Below, in pieces: positions 7,594-16,192 of a stretch of DNA of 41,971 bases; the first letter of the stretch is position 1, and each line of letters starts with the position of its first letter. Source of the DNA: an uncultured Oscillospiraceae bacterium. Its GTDB lineage: Bacteria; Bacillota; Clostridia; Oscillospirales; Oscillospiraceae. Location of the stretch: NCBI GenBank assembly GCA_947626905.1, contig CANQUE010000016.1, positions 1 through 41,971 of the forward strand, given 5' to 3'. The translations under genes were made by a program, and so were the position numbers. The notes under the pieces are model-generated. The model was not told the DNA's origin. It made no database searches and saw only the letters and a list, made by a program, of their open reading frames with translations.

Positions 7594-8702
7594 TTAAAGT
7601 CTGCCATATGACCAGCGCACACCGTCAGGAAGATGTGCGTATTTTCCATAAGGAGTGCTGCTCCCTCGCCCAGGCCGGCTATGAAGTCTATCTGGTCTCT
7701 CCCGGTGAAACCTACGACAAAAACGGCGTCCATATCATCGGCATCCAAAAAGGCGCCAACCGCCTGGACCGGATCCTGCACGCCTCAAAGCGGGCCTATC
7801 AGGCCGCCCTGGCTCTGGACGCGGACGTCTATCACTTCCATGACCCGGAGCTGCTGCCCTACGGTCTGAAGCTGAAGAGAAAAGGGAAAAAAGTCATTTT
7901 TGACAGCCACGAATGCTATACGCTCCAGTTCCGGCATAAACCTTATCTTCCCGGCTGGTGCTCCCGCATATTGGCCTGGGCATACGGATACTACGAGCAT
8001 TATGTGGTCCGCCGGCTGGATGGGCTGGTGGTCCCCAGTCTGATCCAGGGGAAGAATCCTCTGGAAGGGGTATGCAAGCGCAGGGCGTTCGTCAACAACG
8101 TCCCAAAGCTGGAAGCATTTTACGATCGATATGACCCCGCCGTGCCGAAGTACCCCCGCAGCATCTGTTATACCGGCTCTCTGACATACGCCCGGGGCAT
8201 AACCCATCTGGTGAAGGCCGCCGCGAAGGCAGACTGCACCCTCTACCTCGCCGGATGGTTCGCCCCGGCAGAGTATCAGCAGCAAGTGCAGGCCCTTCCC
8301 GAGTTCTCTCATGCCGTATACCTGGGGCCGCTCTCCCGGGAGCAGATCCTGGACACGCTCCAGCACTGCCAGATCGGCATGGCCACGCTCCTGGACGTGG
8401 GCCAATACAGCCGGGCCTGCAATCTGGCCACAAAGTCATACGAATATATGTCCGTCGGACTGCCCGTGATCATGACCAGCTCCCCCTACAACGAAACCGT
8501 CTGTGAAAAATACCGGTTCGGCCTGTGCGTCGCGCCGGACGATATCGAGGGGATCGCCTCCGCGATCCGGCGCCTTCTGGACGACCCCGACGCCGCCAGG
8601 CAGATGGGCGAGAACGGACGGCGCGCGGTGAAGGAAGAATTCAACTGGAGCATCGAGGAGAAGAATCTCCTGAAATTGTACGAAGACATCTTGAACGACT
8701 GA
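7590..8702 (+). CDS. GT4 glycosyltransferase, tandem duplicate of the preceding gene
   Basis: This 370-residue GT-B glycosyltransferase begins almost identically to its neighbour (MIKVCHMTSAHRQEDVRIFH), also at the DNA level, but diverges after VIFDSHE. CYTGSLTYARGITHLVKAA starts the second Rossmann domain, and YEYMSVGLPVIMT is the donor-sugar region. It ends normally with LLKLYEDILND and has no long repeat. Two related transferases with conserved N-terminal (acceptor) halves and different C-terminal (donor) halves suggest that they act on similar lipid-linked acceptors with different sugars; this is inference. I placed the start at the ATG at 7590, which overlaps the upstream stop and follows GAGGTG by six bases. 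Confidence 0.85.
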   Translation: MIKVCHMTSAHRQEDVRIFHKECCSLAQAGYEVYLVSPGETYDKNGVHIIGIQKGANRLDRILHASKRAYQAALALDADVYHFHDPELLPYGLKLKRKGKKVIFDSHECYTLQFRHKPYLPGWCSRILAWAYGYYEHYVVRRLDGLVVPSLIQGKNPLEGVCKRRAFVNNVPKLEAFYDRYDPAVPKYPRSICYTGSLTYARGITHLVKAAAKADCTLYLAGWFAPAEYQQQVQALPEFSHAVYLGPLSREQILDTLQHCQIGMATLLDVGQYSRACNLATKSYEYMSVGLPVIMTSSPYNETVCEKYRFGLCVAPDDIEGIASAIRRLLDDPDAARQMGENGRRAVKEEFNWSIEEKNLLKLYEDILND

Positions 8703-8709
8703 GGAAGCT

Positions 8710-9780
8710 ATGGATTACGCTCTTATCGGCTGCGGGATGATCTCCCCCAACCACATCAACGCGGCGCTGGAAAGCGGCCTGCATATCGTGGCCCTTTGCG
8801 ACCTTGTGGAAGAAAACCGCCGGCGGGCGCTGGAGCTGATCCCCCCCGAGCTCCGGGGACAGGTCAGGCTCTATGGCGACTATACCCGGATGCTGTCCGA
8901 GCTGCACCCCCAGCTCGTGGCCATCGCCCTGGGAAGCGGACTGAAAAAGACTCTCTCCATCGACTGTATGCGAGCCGGGGCGAACGTGATCGTGGAAAAA
9001 CCCATCGCCCTGTCCCTGGCCGACGCGGACGCGATGATCGCCGAGGCGAAAAAATGCGGCGTCCGCCTTTGCGTCAACCACCAGCTCCGTTTCGGCCCTA
9101 CCGTCCGGGCCCTGAAGGCAGAGGCAGACGCCGGCCATTTCGGCAAGCTCCTCCACGGCACGGTACAGATCCGCCGCAACCGCAACAAGGCGTATTACGA
9201 TGCCGGCAAATGGCGGGGGACCTGGGCCCAGGACGGGGGCACGCTGATGAACCAGTGTATCCACTACACAGATCTCCTCCAGTGGTTCATGGGCTGCGAC
9301 GCCGAAGAGGTGTTCGCCTACACGGACCGGCTCGTCCACCCTTACATCGAGGCGGAGGACATGGCCCTGGCCCTGGTCAAGTTCCAAAACGGCGCCTACG
9401 CCATGATCGAGGGCACCGTGAACACCTATCCCCGCAACCTCAGCGACAGCCTGGCCCTGTTTGGGCAGACCGGCACCGTTTCCCTGTCCGGCAAAGCGCT
9501 GGATGAGGTGCAGGCCTGGGCCTTTGCCGCCGGACCCCAGAGCCGGGACGAGGCGCTGCGCCATTTCTCCGTCCATGACCTGGGAAAGGGCCACGTGCCG
9601 GTATACCGGGACATGATCGACGCCATCGAGACCGGCGGCCCGCTCCTCTGCCCCGCCGGGGACGGGAGGAAAGCGCTGGAGCTCGTGCTCGCGATCTATC
9701 GGTCCGCCGCCATCGGGCAGCCGGTGAAGCTGCCTCTGGGCGAAGCGGCCTGTTCCGATTTCATCGGAAGATTTGATTAA
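8710..9780 (+). CDS. Gfo/Idh/MocA NAD-dependent sugar dehydrogenase (WbpB/WlbA-like)
   Basis: A 356-residue protein with an N-terminal nucleotide-binding motif (MDYALIGCGMISPNHINAAL), the EKPIALSLADAD signature carrying the family's catalytic lysine, LCVNHQLRFGPTVRALK, and GGTLMNQCIHYTDLLQWFMG, with the histidine expected at the active site. WbpB/WlbA enzymes oxidise C3 of UDP-GlcNAcA before transamination by WbpE, and both partners are in this operon. It therefore completes the WbpA-B-E-D-I set, although it lies apart from the other four genes. A C7 run at 8841-8847 is inside the gene but in frame. The last ~60 codons have a decayed copy at 11388-11470, showing that this gene was part of a tandem duplication. 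Confidence 0.85.
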   Translation: MDYALIGCGMISPNHINAALESGLHIVALCDLVEENRRRALELIPPELRGQVRLYGDYTRMLSELHPQLVAIALGSGLKKTLSIDCMRAGANVIVEKPIALSLADADAMIAEAKKCGVRLCVNHQLRFGPTVRALKAEADAGHFGKLLHGTVQIRRNRNKAYYDAGKWRGTWAQDGGTLMNQCIHYTDLLQWFMGCDAEEVFAYTDRLVHPYIEAEDMALALVKFQNGAYAMIEGTVNTYPRNLSDSLALFGQTGTVSLSGKALDEVQAWAFAAGPQSRDEALRHFSVHDLGKGHVPVYRDMIDAIETGGPLLCPAGDGRKALELVLAIYRSAAIGQPVKLPLGEAACSDFIGRFD

Positions 9781-9798
9781 GACGAAGGGACCCTATCT

Positions 9799-11299
9799 AT
9801 GGAAACATTGGTCTATGATTTCGACGAAGCCGTTTCGGCCTATGCCATTGCTGACGCTCCCGTCGACCGGTTCAAAAACCACCTGCCCGTGGCCGACGGG
9901 AAGCTGGTGATAAGCTATACCACCGCCACCCAGGTCCATACCGCTCAGGCTATGGCCGGAGGCATGCCGCGGGAAGTCGCCGTCATCGGCATCTGCGTGG
10001 ACTCCCACAAAAAGCATGACGACCAGCCGGAGCAGGCCGCTTCCTATCTCGCCGGTCTGGACAAGAGCGACGTGGGATCTGTTTACCGCGCCTCCCGCCG
10101 CTTCGCCGGGCGCTTCATCGTCTTTTACCGGCTGGGGGACGCGATGTATCTGTTCGGTGACGCATACGGTATGCTCCAGATCAATTACGCCCGGATCGGC
10201 GGGCATTTTTGCGCCGCGGTCACCGACAAGCTGGTGGGAGATCACTTCGGTCTGGAACCTTCGCCGGAGTCCCTGGAGATCCAGTACAGCGGCGGCCTGG
10301 AACGGCCCATGCCCTACGACATGACCATGTACGACGGCGTCAAAGCGCTGCTCGCCGACCATTATCTCGACCTGTCGTCCATGGAGGCCTCCCGGATCAA
10401 ACTCCAATTCGCTCTTCAGGACACGCCGGAAAAGCAGCGGGCGGTGATCGACCGGACCGTGACCCTGGTGGACAACATCCTGGATAACTATCTCGCCATG
10501 GCCCCCATTGCCTGCCCATTGACCGGCGGGCACGACAGCCGGGTGGTATTCGCGTTCTTAAAACGCCTGGAAAAAGAGCTCAAATGCTATACTTTTCATC
10601 ACGCCGGTTTCACGGAAGACCATTACGATCTCGCCATACCCCGGGCGATAGCCAAAGATTACGATCTGGATTATTCTGTTTATAACATTTTAACCCCCCC
10701 CCCGAGAGTATTTTGACGCTATATCTGACATGGTCGGTCCCTGGCATTCCCCCACTTCCCTGTCCCTCGCGTACACGATAAAAGCACACCTTCCGGGGTA
10801 TATCATCCCGCCAAGCGATATTCTGGATCAGCTGGGGAAGTGCGAGTTCAACCACAATCTGCCGGAATGCTTTGCCACGGCGTCGTTTTTTAACGCAAGG
10901 CTCCACAAATACTCCCCCAAGGCCCTGCCCGAAATGAAAAAATTCGTGGCCGACTGCAGGTCCAATGGGGAGACCATCAGCAAATTTGAGCTTTACGATC
11001 TGGAGATCGACGGCTCCCGCTGGGTCGCGCAGGGAAGCGCCCTCAGCGCCCTTATGGGCCTCACCGCGCTCAATCCCTTTGACTGCGGCGAGTTGATCGA
11101 TCTATGGCTGGGCCTGCCCCGCAAGATCCGCACAAAGCTGTTCATCCACGATTCCGTCCTTGAACGTTTCGATCCGGCCTTGAGGGATTATCCGATAAAT
11201 CCCGGCAAACCGTATGCCAAGCTGCAGGAGCACGCCGGTCTTTATCTGTTAGGGACCTACGCCATGTTTTATCTGAGGAAGTTCAAAATACTGCGATGA
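9799..11299 (+). CDS. Asparagine-synthetase-like amidotransferase 1, phase-variable, currently frameshifted (OFF)
   Basis: Translation from the ATG at 9799 reaches a C10 tract near residue 298, shifts out of frame and stops at 10714-10716 after 305 residues. The second half continues in another frame from the tract to 11299. It matches the paralogue at 11532-13018 directly after the tract (REYFDAISDMV against PEYVQAVFDIV). With nine C residues the two halves join into 499 residues. The protein has a degenerate Ntn-like N-terminal domain (RFAGRFIVFYRLGDAMYLFGD) without the usual Cys2, then the ATP-pyrophosphatase motif PLTGGHDSRVVFAF. Related proteins in glycan loci convert uronic acids to uronamides, which would fit the mannuronic acid made here; the substrate is inferred. 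Only assembly error competes with phase variation as an explanation. Confidence 0.85.
10694..10703 (+). repeat. C10 homopolymer that breaks amidotransferase gene 1
   Basis: Ten C residues mark the exact point of the frameshift. Nine (or twelve) would restore the full frame. The paralogue codes the same Pro-Pro with CCG codons and has no tract. Confidence 0.96.
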
Positions 11300-11387
11300 T
11301 CCTGCTCCCTGTGTCCGGAAGCCGGGAAAAACCCACACGGAGGGCTGGGCCGCAGCATTTTGGCAGTCACGATCACAGTTTCAGCTA

Positions 11388-11470
11388 TGAGGAGGGCGCT
11401 GGAGCTCGTGCTCGCGATCTATCGGCCCGCCGCCCGGTCCAGGGGCGAGGACCTGCCGCTTGAACAGAGC
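11388..11470 (+). pseudogene. Decayed copy of the 3' end of the 8710-9780 dehydrogenase gene
   Basis: Bases 11396-11425 are identical to 9673-9702 inside the Gfo/Idh gene. The surrounding translation (RALELVLAIYRPAA against KALELVLAIYRSAA, then a similar LPL segment) shows that this is a remnant. It lies just upstream of the second asparagine-synthetase-like gene, as the intact version lies upstream of the first. The unit dehydrogenase-tail plus amidotransferase was therefore duplicated in tandem. Apart from this remnant I see only a ribosome-binding site in 11300-11531. Confidence 0.8.
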
Positions 11471-11531
11471 AGGTCGGCCTGCCGTTCATACATTTTCCGG
11501 ACATTTTTATTTGAGAAGGAGCTTTTTGATC

Positions 11532-13018
11532 ATGTGTCCCGATTTTTCCTTGGACAACGCTGTGTTCACATACATTGCCGCCAGGCAGCCCGTTGCGCTG
11601 TTCTCCCAGCACCGCCCGATATTCGGCGGACGCCTGACCGTCAGTCACACGTCAAAGACCGACGTCCTATCCGCCGTATCCGGGGACAGGGAGGCCGTCA
11701 TCATTGGCTTCTGCATCGACTCCCATGGCGAGATCCCCCGCGAGCGGATCGCGGAGCACTTGGTTTCCTATTCTGTGGAGAGAGAGAGAGAGAGAGAGAG
11801 GATCTTGTCACTTTAAATCGTGTATGTGATCGTTTCGCAGGCAAATATGTCATTCTATACCGCGTTGGAGAGGACCTGTACGCTTGGGGCGACGCCTCCT
11901 GTTCCATGCAGGTGAACTATTCTTTCTGGAAAGATGAGCTGTGCATCAGCTCTATCGATAACCTGATCGCAAAATACCACGGCCTATCTATTTCAGACTA
12001 TTCCATGCAGATCCGTCAAGGTTCGTCCCTGACCCAGGCGATGCCAAACGACCTGACCATGTTTGACGAGGTAAAGGCCCTGCTGCCCGACCATTACCTG
12101 GATGTTTCCCGAAAGAAAGCCGTCCGGATCCATTTGGGCGTAACGGAGTCCAAGCAAGCTGATCTGGACGCCATCTGTGACCGTTCCATCGCCCTTCTCT
12201 CCCAGATCGCAGCGGAATATACAAAGGCCTACCCGTTCGCCTGTCCCCTCAGCTCCGGATATGACAGCCGGTTGGTGTACGCATTTCTTTCCGCCGCCGT
12301 TCCCGATCTGCAGTGTTACACCTTTCGCCATCCAAACTTTACGGAAAAAACAGGCGACCTGTGGGTCCCGGTCAAGATATGCGCAGACCAGGGCACAAAA
12401 CACACGCTCATCCCCGATATCAAAGCGCCGCCGGAATACGTTCAGGCAGTTTTTGATATCGTCGGCGATTATCATGCCGTCAGCACGGTCGATCTGGTCT
12501 GGACATACAAGTCTGTCTTCTCCGGGTACGCAAACTCGACCGGTGATATTTATGGCCAGATCATGCAGAACGCCCTGGCAAGCACCGTTCCCGCCTCTCT
12601 GGCCGGCGCGGCGTATCTGGTCTGCAAGACACACAACTACGCGCCCGGGGCAAAAGAGGAGATCGCCTCTTGGGTAGAAGATCTCCGCGCCTGTGGCGAG
12701 GGTGCCTCCATTACCGACCTCTTCGCCCTGGAATACCGGTGCGGCCGCTGGGCCAGCCAGGGCTCCGCCATATCCTCCGTTTGCGGGCTCGCCAGTCTGT
12801 TGACCGCCAACTGCCGGGAACTGATCCTGTTGTGGATGCAAGTACCCAGGAAACTGCGTTCCCGGCAGAAAATACATCGCACCATCCTGGGAAAAGCGAA
12901 CCCTGACCTGTTAAAGTATCCGTTCAACCCCGGTTCCTATTTGGATAAGACTAACCGCTTTTGGCCCGCGTACTATGCCGCGACCTTTATAAAGTACCAT
13001 CTGGGCAGGCCCCGATGA
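11532..13018 (+). CDS. Asparagine-synthetase-like amidotransferase 2, phase-variable, currently frameshifted (OFF)
   Basis: The natural start is the ATG at 11532, preceded by AGAAGGAG. Translation gives a good N-terminal domain until a (GA)11G tract at codon ~83, then shifts and stops at 11814-11816 after 94 residues. The remaining four fifths, from DLVTLNRVCDRFAGKYVILY onward, lie in another frame and run to 13018. Losing one GA unit, or gaining two, joins them into about 494 residues. The paralogue 9799-11299 aligns across the joint. The ATP-pyrophosphatase motif is PLSSGYDSRLVYAF. The N-terminal domain lacks an N-terminal catalytic cysteine, so ammonia may come from elsewhere. The expected role is amidation of a uronic acid in the glycan (inferred from family use in O-antigen loci). 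Both copies are OFF in this sequence. Confidence 0.85.
11778..11800 (+). repeat. (GA)11G dinucleotide repeat inside amidotransferase gene 2
   Basis: Twenty-three bases of alternating G and A encode an Arg-Glu run. The number of units decides whether the downstream frame is read; the present number puts it out of frame. Confidence 0.96.
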
Positions 13019-13094
13019 TATATATATCCATCCATATGTATGTTTTTTATACGCCGGCGATCATTGCATGCTGTTTTCCAAAGGAGAGATCCAT

Positions 13095-14771
13095 ATGAAC
13101 CAGATCCGAAAATACATAACGCCCCGGCGGACCGATCTGCTCGCGCCGCTGGTTGTCGTCTTCTCTACGCTGGTGAACATAGCGTTTTATTATCTTGGCC
13201 TGGCCTATGTTGAGACCACGGCCAGGTCCTACGGTTTTATCGTGGCCAACGTCCTGTTCGCCGTAGTATGCGGCCTTGCCCTGCTCGCCTACCTTCGGCA
13301 ATTCCATTTCCCGGTCATCACATGGATCCTGCTGGGCGCCGTGCCGGTGCTGTTCGCGGTCTGGTTTTTGATCGGACTGTCCAGGTATGGCCTTCATCCG
13401 TCTGTCGTCGATTATCTGGAACAGTTTATCGTCTTCTGCCTGCCGGCGTTCTTTTGCGGCATTTTGATGGCGTTCCGCCGCGCGGACGCCTGCTTCTTCC
13501 AAAAACTGGAATCCATCAGCTTTTTCGCCCTGCCGGCAGGCGTCATCTATCTCAACGGCATGCTGTTCAGAGGCCTTCCTGACGTCTTCAACTATGGCAC
13601 GTCCCTGGGCACCCTCAATTACATGACCCTGGCGTACACCTTCATGCCGTTCCTCTTTGCCCATTTCATCTGCTTCATCGAAAAAGAGCCCTTGGCCGTT
13701 CCCCTGGTCGGAAGATCCTTCCGCCATCCCCAGGCCGTCCGTTTCTGCATGGCCGCCGTCTATTGGCTCGATATCATCGCAACGGGGACCCGGGGCGCTT
13801 ACGTCTGTGTCCTCGGTTTTATCGCCCTCGTTTTTCTGTCCAGGCTCATTTGCCGGGAGCCGGTCCGGCAGCCGTTGAAGATCTTTACGCCCCTGATATT
13901 GATATTCCTGTTCTTGCTGTTTATATATACCCCCCCCCAGTTGGAACGCATCCATCGGCTTGATGTGTTTCTCAGCGGCCTTCAGGAGGGGACGATCACC
14001 ACTACCACAGGTGGCGCCGGCGATTCCGAGGTCCTCGACGAGCTGGTGACCATCGACGTCCCGCTGGTAGGGGAGGCCACCGCCACGCCCGCACCCACGC
14101 CTGCCGCAGTCGAAGATACCCCCGCTGTGGCCGAAAACACCCCTGCCGAGGACGAAAACACCCCTGCCGAAGGCGAAAATACCCCTGCCGAGGGCGAAAA
14201 TGCTCCCGCCGGGGACACCGCCGTTACGCCTGACGCCGGCCTTGCGGCCGCCGAGCCGACCGCCGAGCCGACCGCCGAGCCAGCCCCTGCCACTCTTGAA
14301 CCGGCCCCTACCCCCGTTCCGGAAAATGACGCCGCGGCCGGCGAGAGCGCATTGCCGGACATCTCGCAGGAAGAGTATCATATCTCAGACCGGGGCACGC
14401 TGTTTTCTCTGGCGCTCAAGGAATTCAAAAAATCTCCCTGGACCGGCATGGGTCCGATGGGCTATACAATCAAATACGGCGGATACCCGCACAATCTATT
14501 CCTGGAGATGCTGTGCGAACTGGGTCTGGCCGGCTCCATCCCTATGGTGCTCATCATCTGCCTCGCCATGTGGAACATCCTGCGCGCCGCGTGGAAGGAC
14601 AAAGCCGCCAGATATATGGTCGCCTTTTTGGGCGCGTATGTGCTCCAGACATGCATTTCCGGCAGCTTTTGGACAGACAAGATGTTCCTGTTTGCCCTGG
14701 GCTATGGATTGGCGCTTCCAAGAAAAAGGCCTCCCGCCCAGACGCCGGTCTGCCGTATACCGAAAGAATAG
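13095..14771 (+). CDS. O-antigen ligase/Wzy-type membrane protein with C9 tract (in frame, ON)
   Basis: A 558-residue polytopic membrane protein. About eight hydrophobic segments precede a long extracytoplasmic region, followed by the ligase/polymerase signature YPHNLFLEMLCELGLAGSIP and two or three last segments. This is the Wzy_C/WaaL-type layout: a periplasm- or surface-exposed loop that joins undecaprenyl-linked glycan units or transfers them to an acceptor. The loop (about residues 295-420) is unusual, being a Pro/Glu/Thr/Ala-rich low-complexity stretch with in-frame repeats. A C9 tract at codons 279-281 is in frame here. One more C would stop translation after about ten codons, and one fewer would stop it later, still before the signature. 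AAGGAGAG before 13095 supports this start. Confidence 0.8.
   Translation: MNQIRKYITPRRTDLLAPLVVVFSTLVNIAFYYLGLAYVETTARSYGFIVANVLFAVVCGLALLAYLRQFHFPVITWILLGAVPVLFAVWFLIGLSRYGLHPSVVDYLEQFIVFCLPAFFCGILMAFRRADACFFQKLESISFFALPAGVIYLNGMLFRGLPDVFNYGTSLGTLNYMTLAYTFMPFLFAHFICFIEKEPLAVPLVGRSFRHPQAVRFCMAAVYWLDIIATGTRGAYVCVLGFIALVFLSRLICREPVRQPLKIFTPLILIFLFLLFIYTPPQLERIHRLDVFLSGLQEGTITTTTGGAGDSEVLDELVTIDVPLVGEATATPAPTPAAVEDTPAVAENTPAEDENTPAEGENTPAEGENAPAGDTAVTPDAGLAAAEPTAEPTAEPAPATLEPAPTPVPENDAAAGESALPDISQEEYHISDRGTLFSLALKEFKKSPWTGMGPMGYTIKYGGYPHNLFLEMLCELGLAGSIPMVLIICLAMWNILRAAWKDKAARYMVAFLGAYVLQTCISGSFWTDKMFLFALGYGLALPRKRPPAQTPVCRIPKE
13930..13938 (+). repeat. C9 homopolymer in the ligase/polymerase gene
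   Basis: Nine C residues encode Thr-Pro-Pro at the end of a membrane segment. Nine keeps the frame open; eight or ten leads to a premature stop. Confidence 0.95.
14133..14281 (+). repeat. In-frame minisatellites in the exposed loop of the ligase/polymerase
   Basis: Four imperfect 21-base units (14133-14216) encode ENTPAED, ENTPAEG, ENTPAEG and ENAPAGD. After a short gap, 12-base units (14250-14281) encode repeated AEPT. Both keep the reading frame, so copy-number change would only lengthen or shorten the loop. Confidence 0.85.
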
Positions 14772-14860
14772 CTCTTTTCCTATGGACCTCATGCCCTCTT
14801 TGGGAACAACGCTGTGTTTCCTCCTTCACGGGATAACGCAGAAATACATCACAAGGAGGT

Positions 14861-16192
14861 ATGACATTGAGGTCCATACGTTCTATATCCAGCCGGTTGT
14901 CCAACTGGGCGCCGGTGAAATGGTCCGCGCGGCATCCGTATCGCGCGAACGTCATCCTGACCCTCCTCTACCGGCTGTGCCTGGATCTTGTATATCGGTT
15001 CGCCGTTTCTCCGCTGTACAATTATTCCGGCCTGACCGTGTCCTGGAACCCGGCGGCATGGTTTTCCTCTCTGCTGGCGGTCATCGTCTTTGCGCCGGCG
15101 GTCGTCAAGACCAACCGTCCCGCTTCCTCCTCGTCTATCCTTATAACGTTGCTGAATCACCTCTACTTCATCCCATTGACCTCCTATTATGGCTGCAAGG
15201 GGACATGCGACGTTAAGTTTTTTATCATAGCCCTGGTCTTTTGGGCCCTTCTCCTGCTCTGGCAGAGGGTCCTCCCCGCCGTACAGCTCAAGCCCATCCC
15301 GGCGCATTATACCCACATAAGCATGTGCGTGCTCACGGCGCTGTCCTGCGTGTTCGTGTTGTACATGTCCGGCCGCTATACCCACTTCCGCTTCACGCTG
15401 GAGATCATCGACGTGTATGGGATACGCAGCGAAGCGGCCACCTATCAGATCCCCGTTGTCTTCCGGTACCTGATATCCATGATGCCCGTGATGCTGTCCG
15501 TGGAGCTGCTCTACTGGCTGAGGAAGAAAAAGTATATCCTCGTAGCCGTGCTCATCGTTGTCTATCTCTTCCTGTTTTCTTTTGCCGCGCTGAAGGGCGT
15601 ATTCTTCTTCCTGGCCATCACCGTCGCCTGCTACTATTTCTATCGGGAGTGGATGATGAAATGGTTTCCCGGCAACATGGCCGTCGGGAGCCTGTTCGTG
15701 CTTGCTGTCAGTAAAATAGAAAAGCTCCGGGTCATCCTCAGCCTGACCTTTGTTCGGACAGTGTATACTCCTATCCAGGCCTCCTCGCAATACATGGGAT
15801 TTTTCCATGACAACCCGCTGAACCTTTCCAGGGACGGCATTATGGGCAAGTTTTCCTTCCAGCCGGTTTATCCGGTGGACCTGCCAAGTGTGCTCGGTGA
15901 ATACCGGGGACATTTCGGTGAACACGCGAACAATGGGATGCTGGGCCCTCTGTTTTCCGACTTCCCCCTCCCCCTCGGCCTGTTGCTGCTGCCCCTTATC
16001 CTCGTGATCTGTTTTCGTCTTCTGGACATGGTTTCCGCCAGGCACAAGGAAAAGATCCTCATGCCCTTTTGCATCTACTTTGCTGTCGCGTACATGAACG
16101 GTACATGGAGCGGCATTCTTTTGTCACACGGCCTGCTCGTCGCCGCGCTTCTGGTGTATCTCTTCCCCCGAGAGGAGGAGGTGTCCGTATGA
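14861..16192 (+). CDS. wzy: Wzy-type oligosaccharide repeat-unit polymerase
   Basis: The ~440-residue protein has ten to twelve hydrophobic segments and a central loop. Near residue 350 it carries EHANNGMLGPLFSDFPLPLG, which resembles the Asn-Gly-Phe/Leu-Gly motif of oligosaccharide repeat-unit polymerases. Such proteins link undecaprenyl-PP-bound repeat units on the outer face of the membrane. Next to a Wzz-like protein and a MurJ/Wzx-type flippase, it makes a Wzx/Wzy-dependent assembly line. The start is uncertain: AAGGAGG ends one base before the ATG at 14861, too close for efficient use. A TTG at 14867 is better spaced and may be the true start. The stop overlaps the next ATG. No long repeat is seen in it. 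Confidence 0.75.
   Translation: MTLRSIRSISSRLSNWAPVKWSARHPYRANVILTLLYRLCLDLVYRFAVSPLYNYSGLTVSWNPAAWFSSLLAVIVFAPAVVKTNRPASSSSILITLLNHLYFIPLTSYYGCKGTCDVKFFIIALVFWALLLLWQRVLPAVQLKPIPAHYTHISMCVLTALSCVFVLYMSGRYTHFRFTLEIIDVYGIRSEAATYQIPVVFRYLISMMPVMLSVELLYWLRKKKYILVAVLIVVYLFLFSFAALKGVFFFLAITVACYYFYREWMMKWFPGNMAVGSLFVLAVSKIEKLRVILSLTFVRTVYTPIQASSQYMGFFHDNPLNLSRDGIMGKFSFQPVYPVDLPSVLGEYRGHFGEHANNGMLGPLFSDFPLPLGLLLLPLILVICFRLLDMVSARHKEKILMPFCIYFAVAYMNGTWSGILLSHGLLVAALLVYLFPREEEVSV

Noticed and set aside
8841-8847. C7 run in the dehydrogenase gene as another phase switch
   Set aside because: It is short, in frame and codes Pro-Pro normally; seven is at the lower limit for frequent slippage. It is kept only as a remark in the gene entry.
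9799-13018. Simple decay of two amidotransferase pseudogenes
   Set aside because: Each has a single defect located exactly at a long repeat and otherwise intact frames; random decay would leave scattered stops. Assembly error at the homopolymers remains possible and is listed as the main caveat.
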